DNA of 64,000 nucleotides from positions 62,001-126,000 of the forward strand of contig VWZX01010084.1 in the NCBI GenBank assembly GCA_013399015.1. The letters run 5' to 3'. Source of the DNA: Galbula dea. Its lineage: Eukaryota > Chordata > Aves > Piciformes > Galbulidae. Shown here in pieces: positions 14,065 through 27,628 of the stretch; the first letter of the stretch is position 1, and each line of letters begins with the position of its first letter. Below the pieces are notes generated by a model that was not told the origin of the DNA, made no database searches, and saw only the letters and a program-made list of their open reading frames with translations. The translations under genes and the position numbers were made by a program.

Positions 14065-14233
14065 GCCAGATGATGTGATGCTGAAGCGCACCCATGATGA
14101 GACTGTCCTCTTGCACTGCTTCCTCTGGCCTCTAGTTACCTTCCTGGTTGGAGTCTTCATTGTGGTCCTGACCATCTGTGCCAAGAGCTTGGCTATCAGG
14201 GCAGAGGCAATAAAAAAGAAGAAGCATTTGTAA
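14065..14233 (+). CDS. KCNMB4: KCNMB4 last coding exon: BK channel beta-4 subunit C-terminus
   Basis: This exon encodes the C-terminal 55 residues of the calcium-activated potassium channel beta-4 subunit. That two-membrane-span accessory protein changes BK (KCNMA1) gating, kinetics and toxin sensitivity, mainly in neurons. The first base completes a split codon (probably Arg); translation then runs PDDVMLKRTHDE, the second transmembrane helix (LLHCFLWPLVTF through IVVLTICA) and the cytoplasmic end AIKKKKHL before TAA at 14231-14233. Length and sequence match my recollection of the human last exon (PDDV..RTHDE.VLLHCFLWPLVTF), with a lysine-rich tail. The acceptor is a clean pyrimidine tract plus GCAG. 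The extracellular loop and first membrane span are encoded upstream, outside the window. Identity is secure for the subfamily; beta-4 rather than another beta subunit is supported by the sequence and by the PTPRB neighbour. Confidence 0.95.
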
Positions 14234-14675
14234 TCAGCAATGGTCCTGATGGGAAAGAAAAACCTGTAAGAAGATGTCAGGTGGGGCAACTTGACACACT
14301 TGCAGGTTTGCAGAGTGCCCAGCTGCTCTTCCTTCCCCTGTCTCATCTGACAGTGGGGTTGCTCTTGCCTCAGGATTATTCTTGGGAGACTGCCTCATGA
14401 AATGTAGGCTAACTGCTTCTTCTGCTCTGGTAGTAAATAATACATATTCTACCAAAAAATAATCTACACTGCACCAAATATGCTGTATGCTGTTAGACTT
14501 GAACAGCAGCTACCCAAGTCCTAGTGGTATTAAGAGTTTGTAAAAACATTGATGTGGCTCATTTCATCTCCACAAAGTGATCAAGTGATCTTTATTATTG
14601 TTTAATATTAAATATTTAAAATACTTTATGATAGAATATATTTCTGAAATAATAAACTTTGGTTGTAGGGGTTTT
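14234..14675 (+). other. KCNMB4: KCNMB4 3'UTR (inferred)
   Basis: AT-rich sequence from the stop codon to just past the AATAAA at 14651. The end is inferred from the signal and the GT-rich element that follows. A longer alternative form cannot be excluded. Confidence 0.6.
14651..14656 (+). promoter_or_regulatory. KCNMB4: Poly(A) signal AATAAA of KCNMB4
   Basis: Canonical AATAAA 418 bases after the stop codon. It is followed within 10-50 bases by G/T-rich sequence (GGTTGTAGGGGTTTTTT, then GGGGGTCTGTTTTG), the expected downstream element for cleavage. Confidence 0.65.
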
Positions 14676-17600
14676 TTATTTATTCTTTGGGGGTCTGTTT
14701 TGATTTTAAAAAACAGAATTAAGATGAAAATAACACTGTGCTGATTTGGGTTTCTTTGCTTTGTAAAACATTTTAGAGTTCAAACAATACGTGTTCATTG
14801 TGAAGAAATGTAGAAATCTCTCAGAAATACTTTTCAAAAAAAAAAAGGAAGAGGTAATTAAATACTGAATCTAATTTTATTGCTTCAGTGGTGTTCAGTC
14901 CCTACAGTTTTTCTTGTCCTCTCTCAGTTACCCTCTTCAGCACAATGCTCTCAGGCTCTAAGGATCAGGATTTGGAGTGATTTTACTGAATATGTTTTAC
15001 CAGTGATTTTCCCAAATAGTGGAGTATCTGAGCACTTGCTGAGGGGACCCTATGAGCCATGGTGGGACCCACATCACCAGGCTCCAGGGATGGCTGGAGA
15101 AGGACATCAACTCTTTGTAGGGCTGTGGGTGTTTGCTGGTGAACTGCCCATCCTAGTCACGCTAGCTCCATGCAGTCCCTCCAAGGAGATGCTCCAAAAA
15201 ATGCAAGGCAGGCTGGGCATGGCACCTTGCTGGGTTGCCTTTCTCTGCTCATCCCAGCTCCTCACTGTATATGACAGGAGCACGGCCTCAGTTCGTTTGC
15301 TCAGTAGAGAGATTTCCATATTTCTGGCATTTTCCCTGAGCCCATCCGTTGCATGTCATAGTCAGGGGCCGAAAACAGAGTAGCTTCATGGCACTCATCC
15401 CCAGCCCTGCAGGGCTTTGCGGCCCTGGGACCAGCTGTGCTGTTTGGCAGTGTTGGAACACAGCTGAGGAGAGGAAAGTGAATCTCTCAGTTTGTGATTG
15501 CCAGTAAAGCATTTTAATCTACATTAACGAATCTGCAATTCTAACCATACTGTTCATTGTGCTAATCTCTGATATTCTTAGTATTATGTTTAAATACCTC
15601 GTGTTCTGTTGTGCTTTTAACACTTAGGGGAGATATTTCCCTAGGATGAGAAAAGTGCTAGATTTGAGAGCCTGAAAGCTTTGTTGGCACAAGGCACAGT
15701 GGCAAACCTGCTTGTATTGCCCAGTGTCCGTCTCAGATTAATCGTATTTTTAAGAAGTGATTTCCATAAAGCTTCTTAGTTTGTAAAATTGTACATGTTG
15801 TGAGTGTTGTGGTGCCCGGTGATGAGAGCAGCAGGGTGACTGCAGGTTATTCCCCACTCCCCTGCTTACTTGCTGTTTGACTTTTTGAGAGTCCCCTGGT
15901 CCTTGTCCATACTGGGATAGCTGTTCCTTCAGAGAAAGTTAAGGAAATCTCTTTGTGGAAGTGGGTACTAGATGCTTCTTGGTTAGTTACTCTGTATGAA
16001 AGATTTCATTAGTGTTGTCTGCACATGTTCAAGCACCTCCAGCTCTGTGGATGAAAAGTGCTGCTTGCATAAAAATTTCCCAATTCTCTGTTTTAAACAT
16101 CACCCTTTTGGAGGTGTCAGTTGTCAGGCTCACACAGCTACTCTCTGTCTTAGCCTGCCAAAAGGGATCACAGTGGATACACTAGATGAAGAAAGGTTGT
16201 GAGCTCTCAGTCTGTCAGGTGAAAGTATGTTGATTTCTGGAAGTGCTGTCCTGCAAAGGACACAGCCTTTCCCTTCACTCCTGTCTTGCCGCTGTGGTCT
16301 CACTCACATCTCTGCGTTTCTCTTGCTGAAACATATATATTACTTTTTCAAACTATGCAAATCACAGAAAGCTGCCACTGAGATGTAGTTTGTTTACCTG
16401 GGTGAGGATGGTGGCAAGTTCTCTGCCTCTATTTCTCCTTGGTAAATTCTTACTGGTAAGGGGAATAACCCTGATTTTCTGCATGTATACATCCTTTATT
16501 TTCCCCAGGGAGAAGGAAATATGCAGTGACATAGATTCATCATGGGTTTTTAAGCCAGTACCTTGGGGCTCACAAATCCAGATTAACAAAATCCTCCCTA
16601 GCTTTGCTCCAGAAGCTTTTGTGACTGAATTGTGCAGCTGATTCACTGAGCAAAAGGAAAAAGTGAATTGAGTTGATGCAGCCTGCTTGATTAGTAATAG
16701 TATCTTTAAATCTGTTAGGAAAGGCATTTGTAAAGTCCTTTGGAAGTAAGCAATGGTTACAAGGATTATATAAAATCATTTTGCAGAGAGATTAAGATCC
16801 CAAATTAAACATCTAAAGTGGCCTGCAAAGACAGGCAGTAAGTGTCAACCTGGCATGGCAGGTTGTGATGCTGAAGGGAAAATAAAATATCCTATAATTC
16901 ACTCTTCTGTTCCAGCCCCCATCTCATTGATTCAAAATTTCTTTCTAATCCCCATACTTGATCATGGAAACTGGGGATTTCTTTCTATCAGATTAGTTAC
17001 TGATTTCCCTCTTGGCTTTGTGGCTTTCCAGTTTTTGCAGTGTATTCTCTGAAGCATATTTACAGCCACAGCAGCTGCTTTTTCTAGAGGCATCTGTGAG
17101 TCAACTTTCACATCTTACTCAGTATTTATATGCTATTGCTTTAAGGAATTTTGTTTTGTCATGCTGTCTGCTACTTTGCTTCAGTAAGATATGCCTTCCC
17201 TTTTCTGTAGTGCAATTAAATAATTTTGTTTGTACAATATATTTTTCTGTTAGCTTCTTAGGCTCATTATAAAAGTTGAACTCATAGAAGCAGGCTTTTT
17301 ACTGCATTTTCTGTGTTCTGTGTGTTTCTTTGTTGAAAGATGAGATTTCACAATGCATTAGAAAATTCAGCTACTGAATGAGGGAACTCAATTCAGTGCT
17401 TGAAGCAAATGAGGGATATCATGGAGGTATCCAGGGGAACTTTTAAAGATCATTACCTGTCATTTCTGGCATAAACATAGCCCTTTGACAGAAATCTAGC
17501 ACTATCTGCGGGATTTGAAGGGCTACTATCCTCTGGGCTCTTGGATAAGCACTGCAAGCTGGGAAGCACAGTGGAGAGGTAGCACAGGTGTCCTTTTCCA

Positions 17601-18490
17601 GGCTCACACTCCAGGTGTGTTTTGAGGGATTTGTCCTAGATCAGAGCAAACATTTCTGCAAGTCATAAGAGTGCAGAGGTCTCCATGCATCTGCTGCCTT
17701 GGCCTAGCCTGCTGTTGCTTGCCCCAGCCTTGGTGCCAGCAGGGCCACCTCAGCTGCTGTTTGCTTCCGGCAGCCTTCCACTCCGGAGCCAGGGCTGAGG
17801 CATCATCCCCACAGGAGCAGGGATGGCTACAGAGGCCATCAGGCACATCAGCTCATTTCATGCACTGTTTGAAAGGATCTGTTGAGCATGCATTATTCCA
17901 TCAGAGTCCAGTTGGGAAATGTAAAAGGGGAAAGACTGGTTAATGTTTAAAACCCTTTCATAGATAAGGTGTAGGGATTGAGTAATCTTGAGGAAGTGTA
18001 TACTGCAGGTTGCTAGGGGTTCAGGCCTTACTTAAAAAATTAAAACTATTTTAAAGTGGGCAGTCAACACCTGTGTGGGTCGGATTGCCTGTTAACAGAA
18101 GCGTTATGCTGTGCAAGCATCTTTGCTTAGCACTGCAAATACAGGAGCTGCCTGCCAAATCTATGTTCCTGCAAACTTTAGCCTGAGTGGCCAAAAGTAT
18201 CTTAAAGCCAGGAATAAACACGTGGAAAAGGAGACACATAGAAGAGTGTTTAATAAGAGAAGAAAAAAACTCAGGCTGTGGTTCACATTTAGGTAATCAG
18301 ATGAAAGGAAGCATAGCAGAATTCCTAATTATGAAGCCTATTGCATCATGCAAATATTTTCTTGAAGTCTCTGACAGAAATCCTATAGCTGGAGTTATTG
18401 AAAAATCAATCAACTTATTTCTGTGTGTGATTTCCCTGAGAATCAAAAGCTGCTTGTTTGAGGTTGGTTTGGTTTTGGTTTTTGATTTTG

Positions 18491-18504
18491 TTTTTTTTTT
18501 TTTT
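18491..18504. repeat. T14 homopolymer in a GTTT-rich tract
   Basis: Run of 14 T preceded by GGTTTGGTTTTGG-type sequence from about 18461. Low complexity, no other signal. Confidence 0.9.
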
Positions 18505-19401
18505 CTCCTCAACATGGAGCAGCTGCTATTCTTCCATTAACTTTCAATCAGAAACCAACCCCTCCACTTTCTGGCATCTTAAGAAGTTGCAATGCTGACC
18601 TGTCAAGCTAACAATCTTTGCTGCAGAAAGCTTGAGCAGGAAAACCTCTGAGGGAATAAGTGTGCAATTAATCATACTGCCTTGTCAGGTCATAGACCCA
18701 CAAAATGAATCAACCTCCAAGTTTGATATTTGAGAGGCTGTGCAATTTTCCTTCTGGTTTGACACGCTAGCACACACACCGTCATTACTTGCACTGTGTT
18801 CAATTCAGACCTCTTTGGTGGTCTAATGGTTTTAAGTCTTGTAAGAAATTGCTTTGTATGCATTGAATGCATGGCTGGAGATGAAATAAGAAGACAAAGA
18901 ATAGTCCATTAAATTATACAGCTGTAATTTGGATATAAAATCTTAGTATAAAATATGTTGGCATATCTGTAAAATTATGTACACATCTACAATACACAAT
19001 TTCCGAACAGCACATACAGCAATCAGCCTGATATAACTCTTCCAGAAATGCAGTAAAAGTTACTTAAATCATCTTTGATATTGCATTAAAAAAAAACAAC
19101 AAAAAAACCCCCAAGAAGCAATCTGCCTGTAGTTTAATTTAATGAGCTAATGCAGTGTCAAACATTACCTTATGTAATGTAACTTTTCTCATAAGTTTTC
19201 AGCTAACGTAAGGTTTACCTCTTTATTTGTTTGCTTGCCAATTGCCATTAACTAAAAGCAGTTGGAAAAAAACAGCCATTAAGCTCTTTCATATTACTGC
19301 TTGTTCAGCAACTGACAACAGCTGATGGTTTCTGGACAAAATACTTAAACTATTTGGAGCCCATTCAGCAGGATCAATTCAAAAAGAGATGTGAGCAGGT
19401 A

Positions 19402-19500
19402 AGGTTGGGTTTGGGTTTTTTTTTGGAGAGGGATTTTGTTGTTTTTTGGTTGGTTGGTTGGGTTTTGTTTTTATTTGTTTTGTTTTGTTTTGTTTTTTCA
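19402..19500. repeat. T/G-rich low-complexity tract with (TTTTG)n
   Basis: About 100 bases almost entirely of T and G, including (GGTT)n and (TTTTG)n units around 19455-19495. It may be a decayed tail of a retroposed element read from the other strand, but no body of such an element is recognisable next to it. Confidence 0.85.
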
Positions 19501-19878
19501 AAAGCACCAAAGAGTAAATTTTTAGGCCATTTCTATTCCCTCACTGTGGGACTGGAACAAATCCAAACTTCAGATAAGGAGTGATTTCTGATCATACCTA
19601 TCAGAGCACGCACAATATCAAAGTCTATATCTTTCAATATATGCACAAGGCTGCATTTCAGTTCAATGTCTTTTCATGCAAGAATGCTATTTCAGTGTAA
19701 GAAATGCAGGGCACTACAACAAAGGTGAGGCTGCAACCTGAATTTTGGAGGTTAGATGCTTTGAGCGGAGCCACAGCCCTTCTCCACTTGTCAGGACAGC
19801 AGCTTCTCCCTGTTCACTGACTCTTGCAGCAGTCTGGTTCAGTTTGCAATACCCACAAGAGAGGTAGCAGAGTGTCTG

Positions 19879-19889
19879 CCCCCCCCCCC
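19879..19889. repeat. C11 homopolymer
   Basis: Run of 11 C in intergenic DNA. Its length should be treated as uncertain in any assembly. Confidence 0.9.
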
Positions 19890-22800
19890 TACTGCTAAGC
19901 CCAAAAATTTGGTGGCAACATCATCTCTGGGATGTCATATTTGGCCTGGATATGGAGAACCTTGTCAGAGTGCTGGTCTATGGCCGGGGGGACATGAACT
20001 GGGGTCATCATGGAGAGCTCTCCCACCTAAAGGCAAATGCAAAACACTGAAAAGGGTATAGGTTTGCCAACAAGTGAAACCTCTTCTGGAATTAAAAAGG
20101 CTGAGCTATCTTTTCCTGCACTGTTCTTCTGAAGAATAAAGTTTGATGTCACTAAAAATTAACTATGAAATTGCCAGAAAGTCTGGTTTTAGGCAGGGAG
20201 AAATTAGTTTGGATGGACTGAATACGGAACAGTCACTATGTCTAAATGGTGAGTAGCCTAGACCTTAACTAATTTTTTTCTGAAAGATAATGAGAAGTGT
20301 GTGATACTAAAGGAAAAATAAAAATACTGTGGAAATTCTGGAGTTATCCAGTGTCTCTTGCTTTTGATGGATTGATTTTCCATCCTTACTGAAAATATAG
20401 AGCATATGCTATGAGTCTACTAGAATCTGGACAAGGGAATCACAGGCAGTAAATGACTTGTGTATTAAAAGCAAAGATTGTTCTCTGAACTTCCCTGGTT
20501 TTTTACAGCCAAACTGGAGACTAATGGAGATATGTACCAGAAGCAATACAGTGTATAGAGCATTTTAAATAATGCCTTGAGATATTATTGAAGAAATTAA
20601 TTTAGATTGGGCTAGCAACAAGCAAGAGGAGATTGAAAATGGGCTGTAGAACTGTCAACACAAAGCAATAATGAACAGTGAGATACTGAGTGCAGGTGTG
20701 GAGTGAGGTGTTTTGGTAGCTTTATTCATTATATGAAATGTCAAGGTAAAGGGCAAATTAATTGAATTATTTAAAATATGCCAGGTCAGGAAGTTTGAGA
20801 GCTCCAGTCTAACAGGCAGGTGACTCAACAGCAAACATGAAGAGTTAATTGGCAGAAGAATAAAAATGTGTTTTCCTGAAAAATACAAGATAATAATTGA
20901 GGATGAGAGGAACAGAGCAAATATAACATTTGGTGGGAGGAAACATCTTGGTAAGCAAAAATGTGACTTTGTACAACTTTCAGATAGATGCTAGACAGCT
21001 CGCTGGGGTGATTGCTGCTAGCAAACCCAAGCTTTGATGGCATTTGGCTGGTGGCTCAGGCTGAAAGCATAGTCTTCTCCCTGGTAGCTGTCACTCAGTA
21101 ACTTTTTGAGAGAATATGAGGGTGCTATGTTGGGTTTTTTGAACTGTTTCAACCTTTTTTTTAACCTGTTTTGTTCAGGGCAATGTATATTTCCCATTCT
21201 TTTTATGTTGAAATTGCTGGGAAGTTTAGAGCAGTGTTGCATGAATTTTTTGTGGCAATTCAGACAGCTTTTTGTGACTGAGGCTGTATGTTGGAAGCAG
21301 CATGGTAGGGGTGGAGCTGGAGCTAGCAGAGCCTAGCAGCAACAGCTCCATCCTGTATGAATCCAGGAGAGCAGAGTAACTGCTGTGCTGACAGCACAGG
21401 GCCGTCAGAGCTGGGCTGTAGTGGCTTTAGGCTCTGTCATTGAAGCACCAGGACTATTACACTGATTTTTCTTTCCAAAAAGTGATGTGTTTCTGCTGCA
21501 AGTCCATGCATGGCCACAGAAATGCTGCCTAAACTCTTCTTTGGGGAAAGAAGTTTGCACACCTTGAAGCAGCAAGCAGGATGTTGCTGGCTTGAGCTTC
21601 TCAAAATTCACTGGCATCAATGTCAACGGCTTTGGAGTTAGGTTGGTTTTTTTCTCCAGAGGTATTTTGGACATAAAACACAAAATCATGCACAGAAGTT
21701 ACCTGACAGTAACTTGATTTTCTCAATGACAGGACATGCACACAGGCCCAAAGAGTTCTCACTGTGCAAAGTAAGCAAAATTAAAGATTTAGGCAAAACT
21801 CCATATTTCAAATAATTTTTAATGACCTATTGTTTAAATTATGTCTTTATCTAGCCTTAAACTTTATGGAAATGATTTTTCTTTTTGTCCATAATATCTA
21901 TACAGAATTATAGCTTAGTTTGTAGCAATAAGGCAGCTAAGGTATGGCTGCATAGAAGAAGATCATTGCAGCATTAAATCTGCCTCCATGTAAGATGGAT
22001 TGGGAGTTGTTCCTTCCTTCCATCCTGCTATTGGAGTGATGCATATACATTTTGATTTCACACTGCTGCTTCCTTCTTAAGCTGCCTTTCTCCAGACACA
22101 CAAATACATATATATTGTGCAGGAAAGATTTACAAAACTCATCATTATTCTGTATTCATACACACTGAACTGTCTCTCAATAATTAGCTTTATAATGATC
22201 GAAGATGTTGTGTACCAACTTGCCTTCCCTTCCTCCTCATTCTGTTGTGCCTCTATTACTCCTGTCTAAGTCTTATGTTGCATTTTCAAGGTTGCTTTTA
22301 TTGATAGCCAAAACAATAAGGCAAAATAAAGTGAGAAGACAAATTGATTAGTTTTATATTTATTTTGTGAAGACATATGAAAATTAACTTCTTGTTTTGT
22401 TTGAGGTACATTATGTGCTTTGCTAAATAACCTTGAACACTGTGTTACCAAGCCAAACATTGGTATTAGCAATACTCATTATGTAGCTCAAAAGTGTTCT
22501 AATAATTTGGCATTTTCTATTCAAACACTACCCTTTATACCCTATGAAATCTGAGGAAAGGTGCTGCAGCCTTTCTGACAATTAAGGGTTTGCTTCTCCT
22601 TTCAAGAGAGTAAATTTCTGGCAAATGTACTGTATTAATATCTGTTCTGTCCTTCTTTGAGGAAGAAGAGGGCTGGCAGAGCAGTTATTTTTCACAGGGT
22701 CTTTCAAACAGGTATTTTAATTGGACTGTATGACTCCTCACATCCCCAGGAGGCAAGAATTTCTTTTACAGGCAGCTGAGCTGCTGCCTGTGGAGGTTAA

Positions 22801-24560
22801 GTGTTATGCACAAGGTTAGACAGTGAAACAGGGATGGATACAAAATTCAGGATCCTGCTGCCTCAGTCCCTACCACAGCCCAGTTTCTCATCCTTTGCTG
22901 AAAACATCCACAGGAAGATGCAGGTTTTGTGGTGGGTTTCAGCATTTTTGCACATCAGCATCCCTATTAAATGCTCATAATGCTCTTGGGGAGCTGGCTC
23001 TGCAGGCTGAGACGTGCGATTACAAGTAACAGTGCTTGCTCCTGCTTCTGCCACAAGCCCTAGATGCTGGTTTGGAGGTGAAGTTGTTGTTTGCTCTGCT
23101 AGCCATAGATGGTACTCATGCATCTAAGGGAAAGGAGACAGCTTTTCCACCCCTTCTTCCCTCCCCCAGTTGCTTTATCCCTTCTTGTTCCTTTCAACAA
23201 TGCCTTCTCAGTTTGAACTAATTTTCTTTGAACTGCAGGCACTGCATAAGTCATGCTTTTGCCTGTTATTCCTTCCCTAAACATCTGCCATTATTTATCC
23301 AGACAGTTTAAACTCTTTATGTTAAATTTATTAGCCTCTCCAAGAATTACCTCCAGCTTTGTGGGGAAACATACTCAGCAGTGGAAACAGCTGCCAGCTG
23401 TAGGGCCCTCCTAGCTTCTCTTGTGATGGTTTTCATTACAGCAAAGCAATCTTCAGTACCATTTCAGAAGGTGGGATTTGGTGACCATGCCATTTTCCTG
23501 CAAAGAGGCAGTAGCCTCATCCAAGACAAGCTCACACAATCTCTTTTACTATCTAAGTTTTGAGTGAAGACATTTTTAATGATGATCCAGAGGTAGGCGT
23601 CATTGGCAAATCCCTGTCTTAGGCTATGTCAGCAGAAGAGCTCCTGTTCTCCTTTCCTGCTGGGCGCACAGCAGCCAGGAGGCAGCGGTAGGCTCCCAGC
23701 AGGTGGTACTTCTTCAGCAGGTCTGGGGACAGGGCATTCACATTGCCAGCAGCTGTGACACCTGGTCCTTGCCCAGCCCTGCCCCACTGAGTTGATGCTG
23801 TGGTCTTAAATGTAAGGAGGACATGGCAGAATGAGCTTAAAGTCTCACATGATCTGCTCTATTTTTGTGTGATTCTCCAATAGTTTTTAGACTGGTGCTA
23901 GGCTAACCTGTTTGCTTCAAGATCCCTTCTTGCCCAAATACCATATTTCCTATTACTGATGTCTACCAGAAACCACGGTTAGATCATCCCATCTTTTGTG
24001 ACAAATTAGACCAGCCATAATGTTTGATGAAAAGCTTAATTTTAATACTTAATTGTGAATATCAAGTTGGAGGCAGAAGAGTCATTCATTTCTTCTTGTT
24101 AGAGGCTTTTGGACATGCAGCCTTTGAAATTCAATTACTCCGAAGCCCATATATTACCCAAATCTCTCTGTGCCTCTGCCATAAGGTTTAAAGTGTGCCA
24201 GTGTTTTCCATAGCATCTTGCATGCCATCTGGTTTCCAAATCACTTTCCTCAGCTGTATAATTTAATTACCGAGAAAAGAACAAGACGGGGAAGGATATG
24301 GAGATGTAGGTAAGGGAAATGTGTTTGTAAGGTCTCTGTACTCAATTCTCCCTTTCAATGTGCAAGTAGTAAAAGATATGAAGTGGCATTTCAAGAGCAT
24401 TTCAACAGGACCTGGCCACACCAACAAGACCTTCAGCTTCCCCATCTCCCTGAACAAAGTCCCACCATGCTGGGCTCCCATGCACTTGGCATAATACAGG
24501 GCATGAAACAATATCCGTCTTTCTCCTTTTGTCCAGAGCTTTTCTTTCCCTTAAACACAC

Positions 24561-24580
24561 TTTTTTTTTTTTTTTTTTTC
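24561..24580. repeat. T20 homopolymer
   Basis: Uninterrupted run of 20 T, followed by CCCTTAG and another T-rich stretch. Intergenic. Confidence 0.95.
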
Positions 24581-25943
24581 CCTTAGACCCACTTTTTTCA
24601 AAAGGACCAAGCTGGGTCAGAGTTTCATTTTGTGAGGACAGAATGGTGGGACTTGTGAAGGTCAGCTCAAGCTTTACCAGAGCAGCTGGGCTAAGGGAGG
24701 GGTTGAGGAAGGTCTGAGAAGAAAACAAGTGATGTCTGACAACTCATGCCATGCCAGCCTGTAGCTGCATAAAAACTTCAGATGCTCTTTCCTGGAACAG
24801 AATGGGGAGATTAAAAAAAGCCTTTTTTTTTTTTGTTGATGACAAGGTAATTTTAACACAGGTAACTCCCAACTTTGTTGCACCGAGAGGCAACTAGCAG
24901 AGGGATTTGGGAATGAGTGGGTGGCACAGGGGCCAGAAAGGAGAAGGCAAGCAAAAGCAGCTGCCTTGGGGACAGCAGCAGCTCACACAGATGATTCAAG
25001 TGTGGTTTTTCCCTGGCAAGGCTGAATGAGGAAAGAGTAGAAGGTCCCACCTCAATGTAAGGACCTCCTGGGCAAGGTTTGTCTGCTCCTGCTTGTACTA
25101 CGTGATCTCAGCAGCTCAGCCTGTTGCTCAGAGCAGGATGGGGACTGGCCCCCCGCGTGATCACACCATATGGTCCTTCACAGGCCTTTCTTTCATCTAG
25201 TCTTTGATGACATGTTGGATAGACAAGGGAAATTAAATAAAAGAGGTCACCACAAAGTTGATGGAGATCTTCTGTGGTTTTATCTTTCTTTCTAGCTGTC
25301 TTCCCATTCCGGCATGGAGGTATGTGCATTTTTCCCCATTGAAATGGACACATCTTCCCTAGACAAAAGCAGTAGAAGTTCTTTCATAATTTTTTCTGTT
25401 TTTTTTTCTCCTTTTCCTCTAATGGACTCAGTACAACAAGATGCTTAGGTCTAATCCCACCAAAACAAACAGAAATCCATGCTGAAGAACATTGCCAAGT
25501 CAAGGATCTGAAATTTTTATACCTTCCCTGGTTCATCAACAACATACTTAACATCAGCTCTTTCTTTTGTTTTTCATCCTCCACTTTTGCCATTGAAATT
25601 TTGGGCATCTTAAAGGCAAGATTTCAGGCACCCTGGGGAGCTGCTGAGGGGGCTGAGGGAGTTGTTTGTTCACCAGAATGTTTACAGAAAATTTGTCACA
25701 GCCTGACCACATCTAATTGGCATGATGTGTAAGAAACAGGCTCCTTGGACATTTTTAGTGCTCTCCAACATTTTTAGCACAGATCTGTAGGGCATTAATT
25801 AATTCTAGTTATCTGCCAGTTCATTCTCACAAATAATTTGACTTCAGGTGTCTTTCAGATCCACTGATAACAGGATGCTGGCATTTATCATGTACGGGGT
25901 CCTGAGCACATCTTTTCTGAACCATTTGGTACTTTGGACATTT

Positions 25944-25966
25944 TATATGTATATATATATATATAT
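25944..25966. repeat. (TA)n microsatellite
   Basis: Alternating TA with a single G interruption. A typical variable dinucleotide tract in intergenic DNA. Confidence 0.9.
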
Positions 25967-27334
25967 CTTTATTGCCTTTGCAAGTAGCCATCTTTTCTTC
26001 CTAGTTGTTTCATTACTGCTACTTTAGTCATTGACAGGCAGGAGAAATGCCCCCAGTTAACATATGGACCTTTCTGTAGTTGTCCTTTATTTACAAAATA
26101 TTTTCTTTCCTAGCCAAGTTACGTGGAATATTCTGGCCACTTTCATTTTGCTTTCTGCATCCAATTATTTTTACTCTGTGTTTTTACAGTGTAACTCAGC
26201 TTATATCAAATCTATTTGGGTAGCTTTACTACATACCATCTGGTCTGTGTTTTATTTTCCAAGAAGTTTGAGCTTTCTTAACTCTTAATGCCACTAGTCC
26301 CTTTCTTAATTTCAAGATTCTTTGCTCTGAGGGATTGAAAACAGAAGTGAAGAGTCTTCATTATGTGCTGGCTGTGCTACAGCCTTAAACTTGGTCTGGG
26401 CAAAAACCAGATGCATTTGTTCCATGTATCCAACAGGAGTGGAAGAGCTCTCATGATTACATGTGATTTTAAAAAACCCTCTAATATTGTTTGCAAAATG
26501 AAAAGTATTTTCATAACTTTGCATCATGTGGCAATGCAAACAAATGAATTTGAAATACATCTCCATCCCTATTGACAACATATGTGTGCTTATGCCAAAG
26601 ACAGGAAGAATTTCTAAAGGACTATGATTCCTTCATGTTCACAGACTGACATAAGCATCAAGTGCTAGTCTCCTTTGGAGCCACACAATATGATTGCTTT
26701 GCCCTCTTGAAAAGAGGCCTTTGGCACTATTTTTCCCCCAGCACTTTGCTACTCTGATGGTTGGTGCAGACACTACAGCTGCAAATCTCTCATGCTCACC
26801 AGCTGTGGTCCTGGGAAGAAGCTGAACTAGACTTGGGTTTTAGTTTAGAGACAGAGCTTTGAGTGTGACTCCGAAGGGCATGATTTAAATCCAGAGCTTT
26901 GTTCTGAAAATGCTGGGTGAAGATGCTCAACTCAAAGTTCATCCCAAATGTAAAATGCATAGAGGGATAGTAACCAGTTCATTTATGGCCATGGATGTCT
27001 GCATAAGGCACTGTAGAAGTCCAGCAAAATTCCTGCTTTGTCGAACTAACTGATTTCTGTGTCTTCAATGAGACACATACCTCTGGGGTGTGGTTCTTCC
27101 AAACCCCTTTGGCTGCTTGAGGATAAGCATTCCTAAGGCAGTCTGGGGAAATTACCCCAAGTAGATAGATGTCTCTCTGCTGGAATTTTTCTGTGCGATC
27201 AGATGGAAACATTCCTGGTGTTCACTCTTTCTTCACAGCCAGTGAGCTTCTCCAGGAGGTACTTGAGATCTGACATGTCAGAGGTGATTGCCACAACAAG
27301 TTCAAGGAAATGGAGGGAACCAGGGTTAGGCAGT

Positions 27335-27628
27335 GGCTTGGTCACGAGCGGTGTCCCTCAGGGGTCAGTGCTGGGGCCTCTCCTGTTCAACATCTTTATT
27401 GATGACTTGGATGAGGGGATAGAGTGCACCCTTAGTAAGTTTGCAGATGACACTAAGCTGGGTGGGAGTGTCGATCTGCTTGAGCATAGGCAGGCTCTGC
27501 AGAGAGACCTAGACAGGCTGGATCGATGGGCAGAGGCCAATAGGATGAGTTTTAGTAAGAGTAAATGTAAGGCTATCGGTTGGACTAGATGATCTTGAGG
27601 GTCCTTTCCAACTGTAATGATTCTGTGA
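27335..27628 (+). mobile_element. CR1 LINE fragment with an internal deletion
   Basis: The plus-strand translation gives the reverse transcriptase core of CR1 ORF2: TSGVPQGSVLGPLLFN, then IFIDDLDEGIE, then FADDTKLGGSVDLLE with the catalytic FADD motif, then LQRDLDRLDRWAEANRMSF. After about 27570 it jumps straight to the CR1 3' end (TTGGACTAGATGATCTTGAG, TTTCCAACTGTAATGATTCT). The rest of ORF2 and most of the 3'UTR are missing. The left boundary is uncertain; related-looking sequence may reach back to about 27262. Non-functional. Confidence 0.9.
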
